Shown piece by piece: positions 1-11,459 of a stretch of DNA of 64,000 bases. The position numbers and the translations under genes were made by a program. The notes beneath the pieces are model-generated. The model was not told where the DNA came from. It did not search any database and saw only the letters and a program-made list of their open reading frames with translations. Source of the stretch: Macrothele yani (Eukaryota > Arthropoda > Arachnida > Araneae > Macrothelidae); contig CM077024.1 in NCBI GenBank assembly GCA_039090855.1, positions 68,636,594 to 68,700,593 of the forward strand. The letters are read 5' to 3'. Within the stretch, counting starts at the first letter, position 1; every line of letters starts with the position of its first letter.

Positions 1-1272
1 GAAGATGAGTCCTGACGGGAGAGCTGCGCAGGTCTATTCCATATTCGATACTGTGGTCATCTGTCCTGAGGCAAAACAGAAAACAATTCGTTGTTGGAAA
101 AAAATAGAAGACGTATAAAGATAATAGAAGACGTCTAAAGGACGACTTAATAGAAGACGTCTAAATGATGACGAGAATGAAGTCCTGCCCCTGCATGTCG
201 TCTCGCAAAGGCGGGCGACGATACAGGATGCTGTGAAGAGGCCTCTACTACGTTTTGCATAATGATGGACAAAGAATAAGTTGGCGCTCTTTGGGATTAT
301 CGAACTGTGGGACGATCCTCTCGCCCAGTTGTCCTCCTGGACTGACCACAATGTTCTCAGCATGTGTGCGTCCCATCACATACACATTGCTGCTAACACC
401 GACTCATTCCTTCTTCACTGCGACTTAAATGGAGGACGATTCTTCAACATGACGAGCCTGCTTCCGTCACTCCCCCGATGCAGCCCCTCTCAAATGCCCT
501 CAATTGTGCGTACGGTCCTTTAAGGCGTCGTCAAAAGATGATTAGCGGCAACTGAAGTGAACGCACCCGATAATGCAGTCAGAATGTTCGTAAGAAGCGT
601 CTACAGCTCTTATCTAGGCCACTGTGTGCGGGATTCAAATGCACTATGGGAACGAAATGGGCTTTGGTTGGCGGAAAAACTTTTGTCATTTGCATGCTTA
701 GCCAGGAGGTGTTTGCATTTGCATACCAACTTTCACGGTTCGCAGGATATTTTATCGGGGTGCGTATTTTTGTTTCAGGTTTTTCTTTCGTATTTTTCCC
801 ATATTCGTGGAGTTAGGGCAGTTTTCCGTAAAACGTTATCTTTAAAAAGTTGACTTCGTGAGAAATTCCGTTGTTTGACTTGACCTTAGATTCCTTTTCT
901 CTTTAGCAGCATTTTGTTCATCAGTAAAATTTAAAATGGGTTTGCCGTTTTTCTTCTTTAAAAACAAAATGTTGAGTATATTATAGCATTTCAAAACACA
1001 TTTATTAATGCACTATGATGAGGCAGCAAAACATGCTTGGGAAACGTAACCTGCGATGAGAGCATGAGTTCTTCTAGGCTTATGAACGATTTACAATGGG
1101 AAGTCGAAAACAATAACCGTAAAAACTTGGTTTCTGGTATTAAATTCTTAAAATAACGCGGTGTCTAATAAAGTATCTCTATGATGAGGTTTAGCGCGTT
1201 TATCAAGTGCTTTATATTATGTTGCCACTATAATATTAGAGAAACGAGGAAACAAATACGATACCTTCAATA
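1..1272. other. Left flank, no recognisable gene
   Basis: No ORF here has a recognisable domain. The only structure seen is three close copies of a short motif (core atagaagacgtctaaa, the first copy with one change) between about 105 and 165. The rest is AT-rich single-copy-looking DNA up to the inverted repeat of the first transposon. Confidence 0.5.
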
Positions 1273-2497
1273 TACACAGTCGTATCAGAATAATATGACC
1301 ATCCCCAGAATCACAGTGTACGCGCCCAGGCGGGTCACAGAGTGCCCGTGACAAGGTCGACCACACAGAGATACATATAAGTGGCCGGACAGAACAGATG
1401 AGTTATAGTGCGTAACGTGAGCACGATGGGCAGAGGTAGTGATTTGATGGACGTTCAAAAAGGAATGATCGTCGACTACCGCGCCAAGTAGAAGCATCTC
1501 AGAAACAGCAGACTTCGTGGGCTGTTCGCGTGGTGCTGTAGTAAGGGTGTACCAAGAAAGGACCCCTGGCACACCAGGTACCTCCCGACGTCATGACTAT
1601 GGAGCACCAAAGGCCATCAACTCCAGAAGAGAACGTCGCCTCTGTCAACTGGTAGAAGACAATCGGCGCGCAAAAGTGCAGCAACTGACCGTGCAAATGA
1701 ACGCTGGGACACCCAGGTACGTGTCTCCGATAACAATAGAGCGAACTCTGTTACGCATGGGTCTTCTGAGTCGGCGCTGCGTCAAGACGCCCATATTAAC
1801 CCAAGTTCATCGCCAACGACGCCTGCAGTTCGCATGGGAATACCGTCATTGGACAGTGGTAGAGCAGAAAAAAGTTGCCTTCTCCAATGAATCGAGGTTT
1901 CTATTTCTCAAAAGTGACGAGGGGTGGTCGATACGGCGTCAGATACACGAGAACCAACGCCCGAACACACTTGTCGGTCGAGTATAGGCCGACGGTAGCA
2001 GTGTATACGTCTGAAGGGTGTTTTCATGGTATCACCTGGGACCGCTGATACCACTGGATGGGTCCCTGAACGCCAATGGCTACCTGTACATCTTCGCTGA
2101 CCATATGCATCCCTTCATGTTGGACGTTTACTCTGGTGATGATAGTATCTACCAACATGATAATGCGCCCTGCCATGTCCCTAAGGAGGTGCGTGACTAG
2201 TTCGAGGAACACGGCAGCGATGTCTCCGTCCACCCTTGGCCGCAAAATCGCCCGACCTCAAACCCATACATCACTTGTGTGGTTATTTGGATCGACAAGT
2301 TCTACGTGCCTACCCACAACCACGTCATCTCTGGGGCCTCCGTGCTCTGCTGCAGTCCGAATAGGCGCGTGTGCCACAGGCAACATTCCAGGGCATCATT
2401 GCGTCCATTCCATGCCGTCTTGTCGCTGTTATCCTGGCCAAGGGTGGTTATTCCCATTATTAAGTAGGTTGACATATTATTCTGATGCGACCGTGTA
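1273..2497 (+). mobile_element. Tc1-like DNA transposon
   Basis: Terminal inverted repeats of about 28 bp with a few mismatches bound the element. The left end begins tacacagtcgtatcagaata and the right end is its complement, finishing ...tctgatgcgaccgtgta. TA lies at both ends, as expected for Tc1/mariner target sites. The 1.2-kb length is typical. The termini resemble those of the copy at 15962, so the two are probably related lineages. The single transposase gene inside is broken. Confidence 0.85.
1426..2462 (+). pseudogene. Tc1-like DDE transposase, inactivated
   Basis: The ancestral product cut and pasted the element, with an N-terminal helix-turn-helix DNA-binding part and a C-terminal DD34E nuclease. 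The likely start is ATG 1426 (MGRGSDLMDVQKGMIVDYRA). A stop and frame change follow at about 1488, after which a longer frame (about 1490-1987) carries the HTH and the first catalytic block. That block reads FSNESRF, so the first Asp has become Asn. The second block, YQHDNAPCH, keeps its Asp (about 2150). The third, PDLKPIHHL, has His in place of the catalytic Glu. A stop at 1985, another at 2198 and frame changes near 2200 complete the decay. Two of three catalytic residues are lost, so it cannot be active. Confidence 0.85.
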
Positions 2498-3879
2498 TTT
2501 TATTTCTCGGAGTTCATATATTTCTTGTCTCTAAATGCTTGTTAGGAAGCTGTATACTGACTAGATCGCGTTGTTCGACAATTTTGATGAATTACGAGGT
2601 AAAAACCATTCCAACAACAAGTGATGAGAATATTGATTTTCAAAATGCAGATTCTTTGGTTTCATAGCATGAGCAATTTTGAAGGAAAGATGAGGACTAC
2701 AAGAATATTAATACAAGGTTACAAGATGAATATCACTGCTTGATCGAGAGATGCCTGCGTGTTAAGAAATACATTTTCAATTTCCTATTACATATGGGTG
2801 TTTTGTTCTCTAAATTTGGATTTGTCTTTGCAGTGCAAACAACGGATTCAAAATTATAGATAAGTTCCTCGAATCGCAGAATTTTCATGACAGTAGTTTA
2901 ATTAAAAGAGGAAACTGAGCACGAAAGGGTAGGATACGTAGAATACAAGCAATGATATTCGAAATATAAAAGTGCGTTTGAACATAAAACTGCGACAAAA
3001 TGCTGATGAATGCTGATGAGCAAGCATAAACAGCAATTTGCAACAAAATACTGCAGAAATGACGTCACTTCTTTAAAAGAAAAGTAATTCATCAGTGAAA
3101 AATAGAAGCCTTCAAAGACAGCTGCCTTTTCGATCTCAGGTACAATGAAATCCTATGAATATACGATTCAAATAAAATCTGACAGACTTATTTTATGATA
3201 TGAAGCGAATTCCACCAAATGTCTTGTGGAATAATAACACGACACCGGAAAAAAAAAAGGATTTTATGAAAATGCTGTGCAAGAAAGAACAAAAATTTAT
3301 TAAAAAAAGAAACACATTAGTATTGAAAACCATTATAGACAGTAGACACATAACGCTTTACCACCAACCACATATGCTTGACTTGATGTAATCCAGTATA
3401 AGAGAAAAGACACCCTCATTTTTAACACAGCTTTTCGCAGATCCTTTTCTACGAACTCGGTACAGAAATGAATTTATCAACGCTCGTTGATGGGAAACAA
3501 GACAGCCAGCAGGAGTTTTCGGAAATAAAAAGAAATGTTGATTGTATTTGCCATGAGACCTACACTCAGTAACCTTTTCGCTCGGGAAAAGAATTTGTAA
3601 GAGAGGTCACCGAATTTATAGTCAGGACGAGTTTGGTTCAAGTACAGTTGGAGACGTGGACTTTACCAGGTTGATAATTGGTTACGTATTAGGTCATCAG
3701 AAAACATTCGACTCATGGCTAATTCTGCTGTAATGATCAACTTTAAAAATTCAGTATTGTATACATACATATCATTAAGCTGTTCTCTGAGATTCAGAGG
3801 TTAGCTCATCAAAGAAAGACCATCTGCCAAATAAACACTTAACTGATTAATGTAACTAGAATTTACTTACTGTTGGTAT
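2498..3879. other. AT-rich spacer
   Basis: No coding potential or repeat was recognised between the Tc1-like element and the non-LTR remnant. Short ORFs here have no domain signature and contain low-complexity Lys/Asn runs. Confidence 0.45.
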
Positions 3880-3884
3880 ATTAA

Positions 3885-5560
3885 ATGTCTCCATTTACAG
3901 TGATCGCGGCATACATCTCGAGCTTCATTAACATTCATAACACGCCGCACACAAAACCTTTTGTACTTCACCCTCATAATCTTTTTCTCAAGCAGACATT
4001 CCTTGGCCTTTCTCTACCTTTCTTTCTTGCCACTTGGGCTGAGTTCTCTTTGTCAGCACCCATTACTCATTATTTCAACATGGCCAAACCGACTAAAAAT
4101 ATTAGTATCCACCTTACTAATAGGATTTTGCCCCACATTACACATCTGCAACACGTCTTTATTCCTCACATGATCAGAGCGTGTCTTACCACAACCCCCT
4201 CCCCCTGTAAGTAACGCATCTTCCTAGCACACAAACGACTTCTATGTCTTTTCTGCAGTACACAGGTTTCACTGCCATGCATCAGGGTAGGAACAATTAC
4301 ACTTTCATACACAGCCGTTCGGGACTTCCTTAAGAACCCATCATTCCTGTGAAATCCTGCAAAGGCAGTTATGCCTTTCAATGAAAAATTCACTCGCCTG
4401 TTAATTTTGCCATCTAATTTGTTCTCTATGTCAAACATACTTCCTAAATGTACAAACGCATTCACCAGGTCAGTCTCTGTGCCATTGTTTACTAACAGTT
4501 CCTAGCTCAAAAACCACAACTTTGGTTTTTCCCTTATTTAGACTCAGTTTGAATTTCATAGAAACTTCCTACATTCGGGACAACATATTATGCAACTAAC
4601 TTTTGCTCTCTGCCAACAGGACTGTGCCATCAGCATTGAGCAATCTGAACACACAGATATTACCATTACACCACGAAAACAAACGGATTTACTACGCTAT
4701 AATGGTTACTTGCGTATCCCCGATCTTATATATTTTTAAAAAAATATTATCCATTTTGACATCACGCATGCATACATCCATAAATATATAAATCAGCCAG
4801 GGTTACATTACACAACCCTGTCTGACTCCTACACCCATAGAAAACCTATTCGATAAAACATCATTTACTCGTACATATACTCTACTGCCAGCGTACATCG
4901 GTTTCACGCTATGAAGTAGATTCCCAGTAATACCATATTTATTTAGTACCTTCCACAGAAGGGTCCTATTTAATTTGTTATAAGCTTTTTCTAAATCTAT
5001 GAAGGCAGCAAATGCTGTTTTACCAACAGACAGATACTTTTCAGTCATTACGCGTAATGCAAAAATTTGATTAGTGCAGCCCTTACCAGGCATAAACCAC
5101 TCTGTACATCCCACACTTTCTCTGATGTAAGACTTTGTACTTTATCAATAATGACCTTCCCAAACACTTTTCCTGGCACAATTAGCAAACTGATCCCACG
5201 ACAGTTCTTGCATTGTCTTGATAATATTTTCCCTTGTACAAGGGAACAATGATAGCATCTCTAAAATCCTGAGGGACCATTCCTAAATCCCAACATAGCT
5301 GGCAAATTTCAGTTAACCAGAGTCACTGCCATATTTTAGCATATCAATGGTTATGCCATCTACTCCCGAAGCTTTACAATTCTGAAGAGATTTTAGAGTT
5401 TTACACATATCTTCTCTTGAGATCCAACCAGTGCTTTCATCTCTCATTATTACATCATCTGGTTCTGCCTCAGAATCACCTTTGCTTTCATGATGTAAAA
5501 AAAGTAATTCTGAGCGATGAAATCAGTGTTGTAAGGATGAACAAATTCTAAATAATCAGA
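3885..5560 (-). mobile_element. Non-LTR retrotransposon (LINE) remnant
   Basis: This is the 3' part of a LINE on the minus strand. It covers the reverse transcriptase fingers/palm down to the end of the C-terminal region, where residues like VNEARDVCRDHCKW are readable near 3890-3930. The 5' part (endonuclease) is not recognisable, which suggests the 5' truncation usual for target-primed reverse transcription. Reading frames are broken many times. It differs clearly in sequence from the RTE-type LINE at 45.8-49.0 kb. I did not assign a clade. Confidence 0.8.
3885..5560 (-). pseudogene. LINE reverse transcriptase, fragmented
   Basis: The enzyme would copy element RNA into DNA at a nicked target. 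Readable on the minus strand, in order: a linker (KASGVDGITIDMLK) near 5330-5380; the RT region at 5114-4803 with GCTNQIFALRVMTEKYLS and the catalytic block FIDLEKAY; GVGVRQGCVM; then 4465-4166 with LGSMFDIENKL, INRRVN and YESVIVPTLMHGSE, typical of the RT thumb and C-terminus. The FADD box would fall between about 4470 and 4800 but is not in an open frame. Multiple stops and frameshifts separate the pieces. Old and inactive. Confidence 0.8.
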
Positions 5561-6610
5561 AAACACTTTCGATTTTGTAGATACTTCGAGCACCTGCTCT
5601 GAATTCGTTAGCAATCCAATCGAAGAGGTATAAATTGGCCTTGTATGCGTTACAGTTTAACACTTTGATTTCTTCACTAATCATTTTCAATATGATGACT
5701 TACCCCTCTGTTATTCTGTTATCACTGTCCCTATAGGACAGCTTGATCCTGATGTACTATCTTCTTTTATCAAGGTATAAAATATTCGTAGTGATCCGAA
5801 AACTATTTTGCCATCCCGTTCACACAAACAGAAAATGCAAACAGCTGCCAGACTAAGGTCACGCAGGGAATGGTACCGCATAAAAAGCGCATGAGTATGG
5901 GATTTCATTCAATCAAATGTATGTGCCTTTCATTTGAAAGTAACACAGAAAATCTAAGGTGAAGAAATCAGCTGATGTAAATCTGAATGTTGAAGATGTA
6001 CTTGAGAGTTTTGGTTATCTACGAACACTGAAGGATAGATGTAATTGGTGAGGACATGATCATTGCAGCTGAAACTACGAATGGATGAACACATTTTCAT
6101 GAGCATAATGCTAAAATACCCGGAAAGGGAAGTTTATTATGCACCCACGTAAAGACATATAAGCCCACCTTTTCCCTCGCAACTGCAGTACGTGGAGACA
6201 TGGACTCTACCAGGTGCTGGAGATGTTGGTTGGTATTTCCACTTATGAATACAAGACAGCAGTCCGTGAAGCTCCAAGAGTTGCGAGTTTGGAGTTTTAA
6301 GCTCGAATGCAATTGAATCAATTTCTTTCCACGGATGGTGATCGGGATTAAATATGGAGAGCGAGAGGTGCATTCGAGAGTTCAAAACTCACTGGAATAT
6401 TCCTCGACAAGTATTTCGACAAACGTGAGATGTGAGACGAGTCGTTGTCTTGAAGAATGTAGAAATCTGCCAGTAAGAAACGAAAATCTATGAGCGGTGT
6501 AGGTGGTCAGTGTGTACGTCAATATGGCCTTTTGTGGTGATGGTGGTATCAATATGTACAAGGGACTCCAAAGTGTCCCACGTAAACATTCTGTGACATA
6601 CAGTATAATC
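5561..6610. other. Spacer without recognised features
   Basis: No domain, repeat family or RNA gene was recognised. Short ORFs on both strands overlap each other and lack motifs. Confidence 0.4.
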
Positions 6611-8153
6611 TACACTGGCGTGCAAACATTAAGGACGAGACGGTTTTTCAAATGTAACGCCCTGCAGAAGTGCTCCACTTCGACTCAAATCATACCATAA
6701 GATCCCCAAGATGTAAGAATATGAGACAAGTGAGCGAATCCGTCTAAACAAGGAATCCAAAGTATACAAAGGCACTGTACTGAAAAGGTGGCTTCGAGCA
6801 CAACTGGACAGAAGACAGAATCGTCCATGTGACAGGCGGCTGCCAAGAAAAATACAGTCTTTAGTAGAGGATATGATCACCCCTGACTGCGTTGCAGGAT
6901 TTACAGCGTCTATCCATGTTGAGGACGAGGTTGTCAAGGAGCTGTTGAGGCATCACGGCCCATTCCTCTTGTAGCGCCATTCGCAGCAGCGGAATCGCGG
7001 CTGGCGTCTGGCGACGAGCTGCCAAGCGTCTCGCGAGTAGGTCCCACACGTGCTCGATTGGATTTAGGTCCGTGGACCTTGCGGGCCAATCCATGCGTTG
7101 AATATCTTCACCCTCCAACAGCTCTGCGACAGCCACTGTACGATGAGGTGTAGCGTTGTCGTCCATGAAGAGGAACTCAGGACCCACAGCACCTCTAATT
7201 AGACGCACGTGAGGCAGGACAACCTCGGTACAATAGCGGACACCGGTGACTGAACTCTATTGGAAGATGTGGAGGTCGGTACGGCCACCAAGCATGATAC
7301 CGTCCCAAACGAGTAATCCACCACCTCCAAACCGGTCCCTTTCGATGATGTTGGAGGTGTAATCGCGTGTTCCCTGCTCTCTCCAGAAGTGTATACGTCC
7401 AGAATCGCTCCTCAGACTAAGTCGGCTCTCATCCGTAAAGAGAACTCTACCCCATTGCTGATGTGTCCAATTCTTGTGTTCCTGGCCCCACAGAAATCGT
7501 CGTCTCCGATGCGCAGACGTTAATGGCACACACCGTACAAATAGACCACCTTTGTACAGCGTCCTGGCCAAGGTAAAACGCGAAAACGGAAGTCCAGTTA
7601 TCTGTTGCAGGTGCCTTGCGATTTCTCCCGCTGTGTGCCGTCTGTCTCTTCTCGCCTGTAGGACAATATACCGGCCGTCTGCCGCCGTGGTTGCTCGTGG
7701 ACGATTACTGCGAAACCCTCGGGACAGATGTTCCTGTCGTTCGAAATATTCTCCAAGCTTGTGAAACGATGCTGTGAGCGATCCCGAACTCCTTGGCCAC
7801 ACTAGTCACACTTCGACTTTCTTCCAACTTCCCAATGACGCGACCTCGGGTAAAGTCCTCCAGATGCCGTCTACTGAATTGGCTGTTGGCCATACCACAC
7901 GGTGGAAGCCACGGGTCGTCGTTAAAACTGATGTTCACCGTGCAATAGCTTTCACCTAAGTGCTGAGTGTACACCGCCCTTGTGTTTATACCCTACCGTC
8001 ACTCCGCCCCCACGTCATGCTGCAGATATGCGCATGCTCTACCGTACCGGGCCCTAGTCTATCTCCTGAGTGGTATTTCAGTCCGTTCTGCTTGCTCGTT
8101 CCGCTGTTATGATAATTTCTCCTCTTCGTCCTTAATTTTTGCACACCAGTGTA
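6611..8153 (-). mobile_element. Tc1-like transposon, family A, nearly intact copy
   Basis: Terminal inverted repeats are about 30 bp: tacactggcgtgcaaacatt on the left, and the complement of ...tttgcacaccagtgta on the right, with TA at both ends. The 1.54-kb length is the longest of the three family A copies in this window (others at 9057-10534 and 53014-54385), so it is the best template for the family. Confidence 0.9.
6861..7893 (-). pseudogene. Tc1-like transposase, family A (one stop, one frameshift)
   Basis: A DD34E cut-and-paste transposase. The start is taken at ATG 7893 (MANSQFSRRHLEDFTRGRVI), which opens the DNA-binding helix-turn-helix and is shared with the sibling copy at 9243. 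A one-base insertion near 7712-7720 shifts the frame after the HTH. From 7802 to 6861 a single frame is interrupted only by TAG at 7257-7259. All catalytic acids are present: LFTDESRLSL, FMDDNATPHRT and DLNPIEHVW. The protein would be about 340 aa, normal for Tc1. Only two lesions make it the least damaged transposase in the window. Confidence 0.88.
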
Positions 8154-8840
8154 GTTTAAGCTTTCTTTTTGGTTCCTGTCATCTTACGTAAAAGTTTGAT
8201 CATTCTGCTTAAGCAGTTTCTGAAATTAGCGTTACGTTTTCTGTCTTGCTTAATTTTGGTTCGGAACGTGACGTTAACTTAAAGCTGAATGACGCATGTT
8301 AATGAAACTGATAAGAGTGATATTTATGATTGCATCAGAGCTCTCGTTAGAAGTCGATTAAAGTGTGAGATCATTGTAATTGTTTTGTAGATAGATTGTT
8401 GAGAGAGCTCAGGCTATTTTGATTAGCGTTTGATCTTATATAATTTTATTAATTCATTAACGTTGAATATATACTGTACTTATTTTATCACTGAAGTCAA
8501 ACTACTGTCGCATTGTAAGACTTAAAGAATACTCTCGTAATTCGAATCTGCTGTGTTTAGATTTCGAAGTACTAGATACTTTCGTGATGCTGTTTTGACA
8601 GTTTAAAGTGACTAGAGTGGAAGAAATAAACAAGTTAATTACTGTAAGTACAAGAAAATTTACTTACCTGACCATTAGTGCTATTTAGTACCCAGCTACG
8701 TTTTTAACGTGTCTTGCTTATGCTACTCAGAGCACAAAGCTAAGCTTTACAGTCAAGTTCTGCAGCAGCGTTACGCTTAAGTCAGCAAGTGACTTACAGT
8801 GAAGTAATGTTGGGGCTTTGTGTAACATAAGCAATTAGCA
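8154..8840. other. Spacer between family A copies
   Basis: AT-rich sequence with no recognised gene or repeat up to the 37-bp satellite. Confidence 0.4.
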
Positions 8841-9052
8841 GATACCTTAACCAAAAGAATGTGCAATGCCCCAGAACAGATATCTTAACCAAATAACATA
8901 CAATGCCCCAGAACAGTTATTTAAACCAAATAACATACAATGCGCCAGAACAGATATCTTAACCAAATAACATACAATGCCCCAGAACAGTTATTTAAAC
9001 CAAATAACATACAATGCGCCAGAACAGATATCTTAACCAAATAACACACAAT
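8841..9052. repeat. Tandem repeat, 37-bp unit in 74-bp dimers
   Basis: Units start at 8841, 8879, 8916, 8953 and 8990, with a partial sixth from 9027. Two alternating variants (gatatcttaaccaaataaca... and gttatttaaaccaaataaca...) give a 74-bp higher-order period. The first unit is 38 bp and the most diverged. Adjacent same-type units are identical or nearly so, which points to recent expansion. The array abuts the broken left end of the family A transposon. Confidence 0.9.
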
Positions 9053-9056
9053 TAAC

Positions 9057-10534
9057 AAATACTCAGGAGATAGACAAGGGTCCGGTACGGTAGGGAATGC
9101 GCATATATGCAGCATGACGTAGGGAGGGGGCAGTGTCGGAAGGGTATAAAGCATATGGTCCGTGTTCGCTCAGCAAATCGGTGAAAGCTATTGCACGGTA
9201 TACATCGGTTTGAAAGACGTCGAGTTGCTGCCACCGTGTGATATGGCCAACAGGCAATCCAGTAGACGACATCTGGATGACTTTACCCGAGGTCGCGTCA
9301 TTGAGAAGTTGGAAGAAGGTCGAAGTGTGAGTAGTGTGGCCGAGGAGTACGAGATCGCTCACACTATCCTTTCACGAGCTTAGAGAACATATCAAACGAC
9401 AAGAACATCTTTTCTAGAGTTTAGCAGTGGTCGTACACAAGCAACCACAGCGGCGGACGACCGGTATATTGTCCTACATGCGAGAAGAGACAGACGGTAG
9501 GCAGCGGGAGAAATCGTAAGGCACATGCAACAGACAACTGGACGTTCGTTATCATGTTTTACCGTGGCCAGGAGGCTGCACAAAGGTGATCTATTTGCAC
9601 GACGACCAGTACGGTGAGTGCCATTAACGCCTGTGCATCGGAGACGGCGGTTTCTGTGGTGCCAGGAACACAAGAACTGGACACATCAGCAATGGGGCGA
9701 GTTCTCTTTACGGATGAGAGCCGATTTAGTCTGACGAGCGAATCTGGACGTATACACATTTGGAGAGAACAGGGAACACGCAATCACACCTCCAACATCA
9801 TCGAAAGGGACCGTTTTGGAGGTGACGGAATTCTCGTTTTGGGCGGTATCATGCTTGGTAGCCGTACTGACCTCCACATCTTCCAAGGAGGTTCAGTCAC
9901 TGATGTCCGCTATTGTACCGAGGTTGTCCTGCCTCACGTGCATCTGTTTAGAGGTGCTGTGTGTCCTGAGTTCCTCTTCATGGACGACAACGCTATACCT
10001 CATCGTACAGTGGCTGTCGCAGAGCTGTTGGAGAGTGAAGATATTCAACGCATGGATTGGCCCGCAAGGTTCCGGGACCTAAATTCAATCGAACACGTGT
10101 GGACCTTCTCAGGAGACGCTTGGCAGCACGTCACCAGCCGCCAGCAACGACTCTGCAGCTGCGATTGGCGCTACAAGAGGAATAGGCTGCGGTGCCTCAA
10201 CATTTCCTTGACAACCTCGTCCCCAGCATGGACAGACGTTGTAAATCCTGCAACGCAGTCAGGGGTGATCATATCCCCTACTAAAGACTGGATTTGTCTT
10301 GGGAGCTGCCTGTCACATGGACGTTTCTGTCTTCTGTCCCGTTGCCCTCGAAGCTACCGTTTAAATAAAGTGTCATTTTATCCTTAGGATTCATTGTTTG
10401 GACGGTTTTGCTCAATTGTCCCATATTCATACATCTTGGGGATCTTATGGTATGATATGAGTCGATGTGGAGCACTTCTGCACGACGTTACAATCGAAAA
10501 ACCGTCTCGTCCTAAATGTTTGCGCACCAGTGTA
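9057..10534 (+). mobile_element. Tc1-like transposon, family A, 5'-truncated copy
   Basis: The right terminal repeat is present (ends ...tttgcgcaccagtgta). The left terminal repeat is missing: family sequence begins abruptly at about 9057 (actcaggagatagac), right after the 37-bp satellite. About 100 bp of the left end is absent relative to the copy at 6611-8153. Confidence 0.88.
9243..10270 (+). pseudogene. Tc1-like transposase, family A, second copy
   Basis: The start is ATG 9243 (MANRQSSRRHLDDFTRGRVI). A stop at 9381-9383 ends the HTH segment. The catalytic part lies in 9614-10387 with LFTDESRFSL, FMDDNAIPHRT and DLNSIEHVW, so all three acidic residues are kept. A frame change just after the last block (about 10100) replaces the normal C-terminus with an unrelated frame that runs to 10387. 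Inactive because of the stop, the frameshifts and the missing left terminus. Confidence 0.85.
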
Positions 10535-10539
10535 GTTGG

Positions 10540-11060
10540 GGCGCATGGCTTCGTAGAGTCTACGTCACACAGGCACCTTCTCGTTGGCATGTTGTAATTG
10601 CAGTTTGGATTCGTTGGACCAAGGTATCTGTTTTTGGTCTTCCACAGTCCAGTGGCGATATTCCTTCGTCCACTGCAGCGTCATAACCCAGAGATGTTCT
10701 GTTAACAAAGGTATTCTATGTGGGCGTCTGCTGTCGTACTTGAGCCGTATCATTGCACGTCGAATGGACTTTGCACAAACCTTTAGAGCTGCCCCGTTGT
10801 CGAATGCTCACGTCGTCCTCTATACTGTGGCCCTGCATTACAACGTTACGATACATGAGAGGAGGGGCTGACATCGAACCTCAATGTCCCGTTTACGGCT
10901 TTCGACTGTGGTGTAGTCCTGGTTGCGATGGTCGCATGTGGAAATCCCAGACTTTCTGCAATAGTATAAATGAAGCAACTTATTTGGCTTTCACCGAATC
11001 TTTGACCGTGATCGAATTCCCTATCGTCGCCGTGTTTTCCGCTCCGCACAATCACTGGTA
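10540..11060 (-). pseudogene. Tc1-like transposase fragment (family G)
   Basis: The N-terminal half of another Tc1-type transposase lies on the minus strand, directly beside the right end of the family A copy. A segment at 11055-10846 has HTH-like residues (REFDHGQRFGES, ESLGFPHATI). A segment at 10753-10565 has the first catalytic block as WSNESKLQL, with Asn in place of Asp. The N-terminal motif resembles the element at 51.0-52.1 kb (DFDHGCIFGS, LGFPRATVSR), so they are probably one family. No second or third catalytic block or inverted repeats were found. Confidence 0.75.
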
Positions 11061-11239
11061 TGCTATATACCAGGTAAATACTGTAGTTATCTCATCAATT
11101 TATTGCCATCAGAGGGTTTCTTGTGGCCGCATCATTGTAGAAGGGTAGTGCAGCTGGTGGATGTGTGCAGTGTGTACTGTATAGTAAAGTGTGCTTTCAT
11201 TGTACTTATTATTGTCAGAAGTCCATAATTGGAAACCTA

Positions 11240-11458
11240 AATGGCCGCTCCGGTGACGCAGGGGTCTAAGGACTGGCTTATGGGCATTCGTCCGAGGAAG
11301 GTCTGGGTTCGAATCCCGGTGAGGAATGGATGTTGTGTTTGTCTTACGACACTGGCTCTCTCCTTTCCCAGGAACCAGTGACCCTACATGAAGGACGGGA
11401 GACTGCTTATGGCCCGCTGAGTTGATCACGGTGGTCGTTGAACCTTCAATAAAAAATA
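11240..11458 (+). mobile_element. SINE-1, tRNA-derived
   Basis: The head resembles a leucine-type tRNA, with an A box like gcaggggtctaagg and a B box ggttcgaatccc at about 11308. A conserved body follows (tgttgtgtttgtcttacgac, ccaggaaccagtgaccctac, gtggtcgttgaac) and a short A-rich tail. Pol III would transcribe it from the internal boxes, and a LINE would supply reverse transcriptase. Other copies lie near 15.4, 20.3, 31.5, 37.3 and perhaps 50.0 kb. No clear target duplication was seen. Confidence 0.88.
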
Positions 11459-11459
11459 A

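Noticed and set aside
281..853. Short plus-strand ORFs near the left edge as possible exons
   Set aside because: No domain, no codon-usage contrast and no supported splice sites. I cannot exclude a diverged exon, but nothing supports one.
8841..9052. CRISPR-like regular repeats
   Set aside because: Repeats are directly tandem without unique spacers, and the context is clearly eukaryotic.
8921..9362. Minus-strand ORFs with repeated hydrophobic segments
   Set aside because: They come from the 37-bp satellite and the antisense of the family A transposon.
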